A stretch of 60,000 nucleotides of DNA, taken from positions 18,320,837 through 18,380,836 of the forward strand of contig NC_087073.1 in assembly GCF_026151205.1 (NCBI RefSeq), written 5' to 3'. Under the pieces are notes generated by a model. That model worked only from the letters and a program-made list of their open reading frames with translations. It ran no database searches and was not told the origin of the DNA. The DNA is from Bolinopsis microptera (lineage: Eukaryota > Ctenophora > Tentaculata > Lobata > Bolinopsidae). Shown piece by piece: positions 35,401 to 47,400 of this stretch (the stretch's first letter is position 1; each line of letters opens with the position of its first letter). The translations under genes were made by a program, and so were the position numbers.

Positions 35401-38400
35401 GTAAAAACAAGTGTTAAGATCAACAGATCTGTGTATCAGAGTCTGTCTTTGTAGCAGATCAGTGTATTTAATGGTTTGGATACAGTGGACCACTAGTGGC
35501 AGGTTACTAGTAACTAAGGGTAGTTACTAGAATACTAAACCGTAACCTTATTGCAACAATGTGTCTCTTCACGCTCTGTGATCTTTATAGTATTGTTATA
35601 CTGTCCCCGGGTCTAAAGGTCCAGACATTAAACATCCCCAGATTGCCCTCCCACTGTTAGGAGTAACAAAAAAAACGGGGGTTCCCTTTAGTCTAGTACA
35701 CTGTATGAGGAGATCACTAAATACTTGTGTTACTGAAACTGGTTCTAGATACACACAATTACTTGAGTAATACTCATGTAATGAGCACAGAGTTTTAGTT
35801 GATCTGGACTTGGTATTAACAATGCCGTACAAAGTAATCTCGACTAGATCTCCATAGTCTATAGATCTGGATACGGGCGGTGGGGAAGTGAGCCATACTT
35901 GGAGTGACACTTGACAGTGATTCTGGGTTTTCATTGGTCAACGCTGAAAGCAGTTTAGTTAATCTCTGTCACGTGTCAGAAATAAGATATGGTTCACCTC
36001 CTTTTCACAGTGCCCAGATCTATATAGTCGGCGGAGACACGATCGCTAGATAGTTGTGGCACTGAAACCGGTTTAAAGATCTAGTATATCATTATCAGAG
36101 AGTTGCGGCTAAACGTGGATATAAGATTTATAATGGTGGTCATTACTCTGAATGGTAAATATGCCAGAGTTTCAGTAGATCTGGTCGAACAGAGACACTG
36201 AACAGCCGGTAAGAAGATATTATGTACTGCTTGCAACAATGGTGGTATTCATGAACTTCGTCTAAATGGGAGAAAGTTGTAGTCTGTGTATGAGCGACTT
36301 GTTATTATGAAGGAGTAACATTAGGTTGGTATAATGTGGATCGGGTATGCTGCTATCTTGCCATTGTTTATTTCGGGTCTTTTACATTATACACCTCATT
36401 TTACAGCGACCAATAGGAGGTCCGGGAATAAAATCACCAGTCCAGTTGCATACTTCTGTGTTATCACGTGACCAGAATTTCACGATAATAATACAGGTCA
36501 TTGGAGGGATACAAGGCATGAAAATGATAATTGGACGCTGTAAAAGGAGTGATTATCAGACGAGTAAACAAGCATGTAGCAGTGGTAATTTGACGTGTAG
36601 TAGATTGGTTACAAGGAAGAATTACAAGTCGGGAAGCTATAAGAGTAGAAGTTGAGATGGCTTCAAGACAAAGGCTGACTGAGTTTGCAAGGTCCCCAGT
36701 ACAGTTTACAAGGTCCCCAGTACAGTTTACAAGGTCCCCAGTCCAGGGCCACTGATTGTTATTTGCCACGTGATCATTTATTACAGACCAGGGAACCATA
36801 CTCAGAACTTCTGAACTACACTTAGGAAGTATACACAGAACTCATGAACAGTTAAATAACAGTTATTTAATATAACAGTTATTAGCAAGTTATTAGCAAG
36901 TAATTCTGTCATTATAAGAGATTTTGACATAATTTCGGAAACTTGTACTTCGTTCCCAAGATTCTGTCGGTAGTACATGGCGAGGCCTGTACGCAACCTT
37001 GATGTTCAGTACTTCAGTAATATTAATCTACTCAAATGTTATGTATCGTAGTAAACATATTAAACTAGATAATCACAATTGAAACAATCAAAATTGGTGG
37101 TCCCACCAATTTCGATTGTTTCAATTTTTATTAAACTGTTCCTGCATGCCTGTTGAGCACTCTCTGGGAAACTAGAACAACAACTTAATATAGTAGTAAA
37201 CTTTATACTAGATCATTGATACATATTTTATAAGTGGTAAAATATAGAAAGAAATACAAATTGTACGCTTAACAAACCTCCACTAAGTTTGAGATAAGAT
37301 GTAGGTTCCCGAGGGTTGGCAGGACAGAACCCATTCCCATTCCGCACGTGGGCTCGCTCTCTGAACTCCAGCGCTGTCACCTGGAGAAGGAATGTGTGAG
37401 AAAGCAAATTGATCGAAATTGCATAGCTCGGGAAATTAAAGATCTAGTACTATTCACTGTGATTGTGTTCAATTATTTGGTTATTCAGGGACACAAGACA
37501 TACAAGGAGAAACATTTAGAACACGTCATTTCAATTTAAAGAACCCTTCACAGCCCACGCTCGTGACGATCCTTCTAAACTTCGTTTGAAGTGTTGGTAA
37601 ATTAGCTGAAATTTGTTAAAAGGATCGGTTTATTTGCTGGAATTTGTTGAAAAGTTCAATGTAATCTGTCAGGGCCGTCCAGTTTGCTCGGTATTACACC
37701 ACAACTTACACTCCTTTACAACCCGTTCTCATATCAAAGTTCCTTGGATTGACTAATTCGAAACACGGAGATTAGTAACCCGTATAACTAATGTCGCTCC
37801 AAAATGTAACCCAAATATTGAGAAAGTATGAGTAGGGACCTCCGGCCTCCCAAGCGAGTATATAAAAGAGTACTGAGGAAGCCGTGTCTCCTGTATTGTA
37901 ATGCAAATGGGTACTTGACATTCCCTGATACAGTAACCTGCTAGTACCCTGCTCTCAGCTCTATACTTCACTACACAGCTACTACAGTCCTGTAAAGTGC
38001 ACGTGTAGTGGTCTCCTCACCACGCTCACTCGTGCATGACCAACACGAGCCTGGACACTTTATTTAAACGGACTCTAATTTGTACGGAGCTCAGGAGGAG
38101 CAGACGAGCTTGTGCAAACATAGAGATCTGGTAAACTTGCTAAATCGAGCTCGCAGGATCAGGAGATCCTTCTCAAATATGAGAGAACTTTTTTAGTGGT
38201 TTAATAAGCATAGTTAAGGGCAATCTTTGTGGGGAAAGAGGTGACGTTGAGGTCTGGGCTAGAAAATTCTTTCTTCAAATTAATGAGGTTTTGTGTGTTG
38301 CATGGCAGTACCAGTGTTCTTGTGAGTAGCAAGGCGGACTAAATCATCGCTTCAAAAACCGCAGGTTCTAATTAAAATCGTGCGAGTGTGATGGAAGGAT

Positions 38401-41400
38401 GTGAAGTAACCTTTTATCACGTGACCTAACTGTGTTAGATCAGAGCTGGAATGTGTCGGATATAGTTCAGTCGGTGTAACGCAGAGTGGTCCAAATTAAT
38501 TAGCTTGTAGGTCAACAGTAGTTTAAGTGAGATCTAGGTCTCTGATGAATCACCTGCTCAGAGTGGTTACACACACTCTCAAGTGACTATATTGGTCACG
38601 TGACAAAATACACGCTACTCAAGTACGTGAAGTTTGTTTTTAGTTTTCATTTTATTCACATAACGACGGATAATAATTGATGATTCTACACATTCTTTTG
38701 TGGTCCACTGAACGACTAATCACTCCCGGGATAGCAACTTTCAATTGAATACCTGGAATTTAATCCTACAAAATCAATTAACCCCGCAATCCTCAGATAT
38801 ACTCTCTTTAAAACACATTAAAATGACCTCCTGATAGATTTGGCCGGGTTCTAACAACCCCTGCTGCACCATGATCAGGTTGCCCCAGTGACATATGGCA
38901 CTTTACTCGATAACCGCCTCGCACATTGAATACTAATGTCAGGTTAATGCGATTTGGCACCTATCGGGCCGTGCAGGACGACAGTCATCAGCTCTCAGTG
39001 TCGACCCTGCTCGGTACAATAACAATCACAGTATTAACATTAGATTAGATATAGTGCGGAGAGAGGGAGGGAGGGCGTGAATATGGGTGGTCACGTGATC
39101 TGATTTGATTGGGAGATGGGACTACAAGTAGTCCTTTGTAGGGGTGTGCTACCGGGGTAGGTGCTGTATCATCAGCAGGGGTGAGCTGTGCGTCTTTCCG
39201 GGATTAACGCAAGATTGTATGACAGTTATATTGTCATGTAACGACACATTTGCATTATATATAATACGGTGTTGTAATTTGATTGGGAGGTTCGGTTGTT
39301 TGGGAAACAACCAAGCGGGGATTGAACAGCATAACTATAAGCCCCAGGAACCATATTCAGGCTCATTTCACAGGAGTTGGGGAGTGTGTTAAAGTAGGTA
39401 CTCAGGGAGGCAGTTAAAGGAGGTTACAGCGATTAGTTTGGGGATACAGACGGAGATTTTCAGTTTAAAATAGTTAGTAATGGTACCAAACACAGATAAT
39501 TTCTAAACTTCGTAGAGATTTCCTAATTCCTAAGTAGTTGGATTTTTCGTGTTGCCGCTAAATTTATAATAACATAAACCCGCCACGCAAAGGGTTTATA
39601 TTTAACAGATCATCCCGCGCTAGCGGGATGATCTGATAAACACATACGAGTGCGCGCAGCGCACGAGTTTTGTGTTAATATGTAATCCCGAAGCGCCAGC
39701 TGAGGGATTACATTTATTTAGCCCTGAGCGTGAAGTGTTTATGGATTATAATTATCTCCGGCGATTTCGACAAGGGATTTATACTTTAGAAGAGAGTGAT
39801 AAAATACGATTGGAAAGCAGTTCATCAATCTGAATGTCAAACCGATCTGTCATAGTGGAGCAATAGCTTGATCAACGTTAGCAGGAACAAGAGCTGGAAG
39901 GAGAGCAAGCAAAACAATACTATTTTTAGGGCACGGACAAGGGTAGCTGGCTAGTCGCCAACTTCTCACGCCACGCGTTGGAGAAATTCCAAGAATTAGC
40001 TGCTTTGGCAACGTTCCCAGGAATTTGCGTGTAAAAGAAGTGGACGGTTACGATGTTTCATATCACGTGGTGCGCTTTCGTGTCACGTGGTATAGACTCG
40101 GCGTATGCTATTGGTGGCACGTGGTACGCACGTGACGCGCCCACGTGATCGCGCGTCTAACTGTTCTACTATTATCGAGTTCTAATCAGCAGTATCATTG
40201 ATTATTGTAAGTCGGAGAATTGAATGATAAACATCAGTTACGACTAAAAAGCGGGCCGGGTTTATACAAATTTCCGGGGCGGGATGATATCACCTTGAGA
40301 TGTTTATCTAACAGCGGGCCGGGCTGAGTGATAATATGATCCCGCGTCGAAATCCCGGAGATATTTATATTATCCTCACGTGGCCCATGGATTGCGCCCT
40401 CTTTGGCCCGATATTATGATTTAATAACAAAACAGTTGTTATACTTCTGTGAGGGCCAGAGATACCTCACATAGGGTTACAGATACCTCACATCAAGTTA
40501 GAGATACCCCACATAAAGTTAGAGATACCCCACATATTATGAATGATTATAGTTATTTAACTACATTCTTTGCCAACACCACGGCTGGCAGCCTTGGAAC
40601 CCTGTTTACCGCTCAACTACATTTCTCATACCTTTAAGGGGGCAGGGGGGGGGGGTCTTTATAAAATTTCTCTCGAAATTGATTTTATAGTTGTTTCTGA
40701 TAGAGGGGAGTGATACCTAACAGATATTTTTGGTCCCATGGAAAAATTTTGTTCCTAGCCGAAATTATTGCCGGTCAAAGGTCAGCGTTCATGTGTAATT
40801 GTATTGCGCGAGCGATTTTCAATCGCGCGCCCTGAAAATCGAGTCTAAAAATCTATCTCCTCCTACATTTTTTGAGCAATCACCTTGAAACTTTCAGGAT
40901 ATGTTCTAAGGACCATTTAGAAACTTTTGCTCTTTTTAGAATTTCGAGATAGGCCTTTTAAAATTTTTTATTCGATTTTGAAAATCTTGGACCTGAAAAA
41001 ATCGTCAAAAAACGAGGTCCAAGATTTTCAAAATCGAATAAAAAATTTTTAAAGGCCTATTTCGAAATTCTAAAAAGAGCAAAAGTTTCTAAATGGTCCT
41101 TAGAACATATCCTGAAAGTTTCAAGGTGATTGCTCAAAAAATGTAGGAGAAGATAGATTTTTAGACTCGATTTTCAGGGCGCGCAATTGAAAATCGCTCG
41201 CGCAATACAATTACACATGAACGCTGACCTTTGACCGGCAATAATTTCGGCTAGGAACAAAATTTTTCCATGGGACCAAAAATATCTGGTAGATATCACT
41301 CCCCTCTATCAGAAACAACTATAAAATCAATTTCGAGAGAAATTTCATAAAGACCCCCCCCTGCCCCCTTAACCGCATATCATGATACCGCGTCACATTC

Positions 41401-44400
41401 CCCAGACTGTGTCTCAGTAAACCCCTTGAATATGCACGAGTGCTGCAGTTCATTGAAGCGCACAACACATACCAGACTCCAGAGTCTATGAATTGAACGA
41501 TGTAAGAGAGTATCACACAACAAGCCAATGACTTGCTTGATGATACAATTAACATTCTTAACCTGGCAATGTAATTCTGACCAAGAGTTAAGTAGGTAAC
41601 CATAATCATGAATTATAATAACAAAAAGTTCGTGCCAGGCACCAGGAGGGGAGCCATGAACTGTACATAGTTCCAAATCAAGAGATTACATCGCTTAAAT
41701 TCTATTTAATTTGATCTCCCACTCTCTCTCCCCCCAACTTTTACCTGTTGAATGTTGATGGAGCAATGCACTTCCAAGTTGGAATCATGATCTTTTTAAC
41801 TGACCCTTACCGGCATCATTGAGCATAACGCTGTGGCGATGGTGCGAGATCTGATGCCTCATTACTTATTACATTACAGATCATAACTCTTAAAACAGAG
41901 CACACCTCACGATCACTCTCTAGTTTTACGTTTCCAATAAAGTTCACCGCAAAAGGGAGCACCAGAGGGAGAGAGAGAGAGAGAGAGAGAGAGGGAGTCA
42001 GGTAGGAGAATGTGAGGACACCTTGACTAATGATGATAATATCTCGCGAGAAACTCAACACTTCACCTGCTTCAATTTGATAATATCAGCGATCACCGTG
42101 TTAAAATTCACACCTGAATCATCACGTGGTTCGTTAACAATCGCATCTAGATATCATCTCTTAACGAGATCTAGATATCATCTCTTAACGAGATCTGCAG
42201 ATACTGGCCCTGAGGTGAGATGATGTAATCCCAATCCTCATCAGCGCAAATGAGATTTACTGTCAACCGATAATTTGAAACGCGATTCATCGGCCAATCG
42301 CAATCGTGTGTCACATGAGATCAATTTTGATTCAAATCATAATGGAACTGCTGATTTTATTATTAAGAGAAATATTTCTAACGCTCTATTTCTTTGATTC
42401 ATATCTCTGACTATCTTGAAGCGTAAAAGACATCTGACATTGTAATTTAGAGCCTTTGAAGCGAACTGAACGACATATGCAGAGAGATTGATCGCGAATG
42501 ACGCGGAGAGAAATTTCGTTTTAAAATTAACCGTTTATATGATATGAGATGGTCACAATATTAAGGTTCCTTCAGCTTTAGATTTTTGATCTGTCAACTT
42601 GAAAGCATGGTCAAGCTCTGCCAAGTTGCTATGCATAAGATGTCGTCTCCCCTATATACAACGCGAACGTCGAGTCTTGCTTTGAACTTTAAAGACGATT
42701 GCTCAATCCCAGAGTTTTATACAGACTTTCCAGGAATTTATGTACACATAAAGCTCGAACATTATGATATAATCCCAAAGTTTAGGGTTTATTACCCGAA
42801 TGTAAGTTGCGAGAATTTGGTTTCCTAGTTCTAAAAGTGCATGATGATACTGTGAACATATTTTCTCACCGATTGCCGAGCTTGGGGAGGCAGTCTACTT
42901 CCGGTATTTAAGCAGACATCCCTCATTTTACACAACACAACACATCACAACACAGCAGTACAGACTCGCTAACAACAGGGCACTTCACGCCAACTTCTGG
43001 TCACAAACCACGAGGCCTCCACATTTTCATCATATCTTTTACACTTTATTATAATTACTATTTTTGTCAAGTCAAGAATTTCTGGTTGGTACAGAATGTT
43101 CCAGATGAAACTGCCGCCCTACCTTAGGGATATCAGGACAGGCTAAGATGTCACCTCTTTAGACGCTATGAAACATTAGTACCCACGCCATTGTCAGCCG
43201 GTGGTAGTTTTTGAGGTAAATTGGACACTTGATATGATCTGACAAGATTGACTACAGACTAGACTTTAATTGGGGGTCATTAAGGCAAACTGTGGAATTG
43301 TTCACGTTTAACACCTGCGGAAGTGGTACTTTGTGTTCCTAATGAGGTTGTAATTAACGAGAATGTAATTAATTGCCGCCTCTAGATCTTGCTAAGAATC
43401 ACAAAAGATGTAGAGCCGAGGTGTAAAGTGTAAAGATGACCAGCAATCCACAGGAACTATTGAGTCCTTACTCATAGTCGTGTTGACGGGTTTGAATTGG
43501 GTACACAAATTACTGTGATTCTCACTTGTACTATAACTCAAAATCCTTTATTCATATCTTAACCATGTGGCTAGAACCTGCCTTAAAAACACCTAGTAAA
43601 CTGTTGAATCTACACCATTATGATACGTCTCAAAAATAGTCATTATGTCCGCCTTTTTGTCTACACCATATCTTCTAAATCTTACTCCTACAGCGTACAT
43701 CGAGGAATCAAAAATAGAACAGAGCTCTTTTTCATTCGTCGTTAGATCACTAGATCAGGTGTTAAGTGTAGCACTAGCACAATAGAAACCGTTTCATGAA
43801 TCATGTAACACTAACAGGGATACAGCGTTGAGTAACAAGATCACAGCTGAGGGGAGTGGAGACGAAGGTGGAGATTGTCCTTTAATGTTAGCAACTCTAA
43901 AAATAGGCAAATTTGGCGCATTGGTCTGAACTCCTACAGTTTTAAGGGGAAGGTAGAGGGTAATGATGATGATATTTGGTGGTGGAAGAATGCCAGCTGT
44001 TTCGCACGTGCATCGCCTACCACCCCAGAGGAATTATTCGCACAGATACAATTAAACCTTCCAGGACCTATATAATAGTGGTCGTGAGGCTAGGATAAGG
44101 TAAATTGGCAGTGAAACTAAAACCTCAATATCAACAACTCGGCCTGGCCTCTTGAAGTGAGTACCACTACAACCATGAGAAGCAGGTGGGTTTATCTTCA
44201 CATATTGTCTACTTCTTGAAGTTTGAACACAACAAAACGGCCTCCGCCACTCTAGTTCTTGTCTCGCTCAGGACTCCCCTCCCTCTACAGTCTACACCCT
44301 GTTCCAAACCTGCCATCATTAGCACACGGCGGTGCACTTTCCAGAACCTCAAATTAGACGCTGGACGACTACAGATCTCCGGCGCGCGTTTTAATGCCAG

Positions 44401-47400
44401 ATATAGTACAATACCACATTGTATAATATTCTTAACTTTAGACACACCACGCTCAACTCATATTATTATATCACTCTCAAAGCCTTTATGTCCGTGATAT
44501 ATCCCGAAATATCCCGGTCTTTCTGGCCGGAATATCTCTACTTTGGAGCTGAACTCCTGGTGTCCTGTTAGAAACCAATTATCGGGACGATTAAGACAAG
44601 TGGAGGATGACAATACTGGTGATAGATATTAGATAATACAGAACTATCACGTTCAGCCAGCACTGCACCCGTTATGTATAATTTTAGTCGACGAGACGAG
44701 TTCAAATCTCAATAGATATTATGTAGTGCTCTCTCTCAGTTAGAAATCCAGGGTGGTAGAGGAGGTGAACTAAAATAGAGGAGGTTGGAGACTCGAGATG
44801 AGGAGAAGGAGGGTAACGATCTGGTGAGATGGGTATTTTATTGGAACATCACGTGATCATATCATTAGTAATTTAGACATAATTTTAATTGCACTAGATC
44901 AGGTACCTGGCGATGGGATGAATATGACGAACGATCATTGATCACATACATTACCGTCTAGAGTGTTTAATAGATCATTATTGATAAATGGCTTGTTGGG
45001 TATTTTTTTACTATGAATATAATAATAATAATAATAACTGAAATTGATACATCGCTTTATAGCAAAAAAGAACTCAAAACCCAAAGATTCAGTTCAAGCC
45101 ATCTAAAGCAACTCATGAATATGTACATAGTCATAAGAACTTATTTTTATGAAGTATGGGTTTTATGAGAAAATTATTATATGTTACTTATATGAATGCT
45201 TTATATATATTTAATAACCCACATGAAATACTCTCGGAAATACAGAGGTACTAGAACATAGCAAGATTGTATATTATTCCTCTGATTAACACCCAGAAAA
45301 TCGCTCAAAGTTTCTACGGTGATCTACATAATATTTTGTGTAAGGTGCTCTGAAATGTGTGCTGAAGTACAGTTCACACATACTTTTAATTCACCCTAAT
45401 TTTCAGCTACATTCTAGTCCAGGAACATGATGTAGCTCAACTATTGTAGACGGTGGAGAGATGTGTATATTATTGTCAGTTAGAGTACAATTAACAGTCA
45501 ATCAGGGAGCGAGCTGGGGGAGATGCAGCCCTACAACTACTGTAGGATGTGGGTCTACCAGGCTAAGCGGAGACATTGCTTGTATCATGTCTCCAGTAAT
45601 CCTGGTCAAGGAGATAACTTCCTCTTTTATATAATCAACATTATTTATCAAAGTTTCTCGTTTCGGTTTTCAGCCAGGACAACGAAAACAGCCAATCTTG
45701 TAAATTTTTGCTTGATATGCCGCACTGAGCCAAAGTGAAAAGTAGTTAGAAAATAGAAGTACATATGTCTAGCAGACATGTTGACTTGTCGCGACCGTAC
45801 CACAACACTTCCCCTCCGGCCACTGGTTGGAAAGTGTACGTGTATTATTATATGTTGTGTAGTGAAGAGGACCTGAAGATCAAAGGTCATCCATCCCACG
45901 CGCGTGCGATTTATTGGACAGAACTACAGAGGAACTTGCGCCTTTGAACTTGTACATTTTTTAATTTTGACAAATTAGCAGTGCCCTCTTGGTTTGGGTG
46001 TTTCAAATATAACCTGGCAAATCCAACTAGACTAACAATGCTGAGGAACAGTTTACCCTCCCCGTGACAAATTGACGCTGTGTTAGGTAATTTCCCTTTG
46101 TAGATATAGAACAGGACGTCTTACAAATCGACACAGAAAAAATAACAAACCAACAGAATTAGAGAAAAATGAGAAAATATTAGAGAAACGTTTAAAGATA
46201 AAACTTACTGTTCTGACATCGCACTCGGGAGCAAAACCCCAGGTACCACAGGACATTATATCAGTTTCTGAGAGCATGAGAAGCACTTTGTAATAATTCT
46301 GGCAATCCTCCTGAAATATAATTATGTTAATTATGTTTCAAGTATTGAATATCATAATTATAATTTTAATGGTACATTCAAATTGAATATTTTGTTTAAT
46401 TTCTCAATTTTTGATCAATCATTAAAAAATGTAGCTCCAAAACTACAATGGGTTCGTGCTTGTAAGTTTATCATAATATTGTGATCTTTAATAATAGTAT
46501 GATATCGCTACAACAAGCTGCATGGATTGATGATTCTAACAATGCACTGAGTGTAATGCACCTGAGCTGGGTGCTGCACTATTGTACTACTATTTATATC
46601 CTATCTCCATTAGCTAAATTTAAAGGCACTAACAATAACTTCACACAAGCATACACATAAGCCCAACAGGAAACATGTTCCAAGTATGTTAAGTATGTAG
46701 CTCCCTCTCTATCACCACTTCAAAGAACATTAGCGGCACATATTATACCCATAATTCAAAATGTGCTTCACATATCCTTGAGGTATCTGGTATAGCCTAA
46801 ACAAATTACACAACATGTGACATCAAATAGTAGAACGTGTAACGTGAGTTTAAGATTTAGATTTGAAATTAAACACGTTGGGTTTTTTAAATGTATATAC
46901 TGGTAACTTTTCTGGGAGATTTGTTGTAATCGTAAGATCAGTTTATAAAACTTGAATTAAATGACTCACTGTCTTTTTAAAGGTTTAGAGTTCACAATTT
47001 AACCACGTCTATTTATCATGATCTGTTCAAATGAATCCACTCTAAAGGATTGGCTAGCCGAATATAGCTAAATCAGCTCTGTCAAAAACATGATAAAGTT
47101 TCACCCATTCTTTTAACTCGCTAAAACTCGTGAATACTGAAAGCAACACTTTTTGCGCAGACTAATATGGTTCGCCTGTTCAAAGATAATGGGTTCAATT
47201 TTAAGGAGCTCAAACATGCTGACAAACTTAGATTCACTAGTTCTAGAAACTTCCATAAACTTCTGAGAAACTATGTTTCAAGGGATGGTTTAGAACTGAC
47301 ATATTGCAATCTACGACTACTTAACATGTTTTATTGAAGATGATAACTTAAAACACGTTTTATTGAAGCTGAGAGCTTAAAACACATTTTATTGAAGATG

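Larger units (their letters stand above)
34676..37277 (-). other. Semaphorin intron 6 (2.6 kb)
   Basis: Contains a 21-bp tandem repeat (36688-36747, about three copies of CAAGGTCCCCAGTACAG plus TTTA), a near-perfect 24-bp hairpin at 37077-37126, and three CACGTG sites near 35970, 36463 and 36766. No gene seen. Confidence 0.55.
37381..46208 (-). other. Semaphorin intron 5 (8.8 kb)
   Basis: The largest intron. It holds the hairpin row at 39574-39713, the CACGTG cluster at 40064-40147, a 21-22-bp tandem repeat at 40458-40536, the TTAA foldback element, a GA tract at about 41967-41992, a 24-bp tandem duplication at 42147-42194 and a degenerate tRNA-like segment near 38327-38374. Apart from these I see no coding sequence. 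Confidence 0.55.

Noticed and set aside
44700-44720. tRNA gene suggested by GAGTTCAAATCTC
   Set aside because: No A box at the proper distance and no cloverleaf stems.
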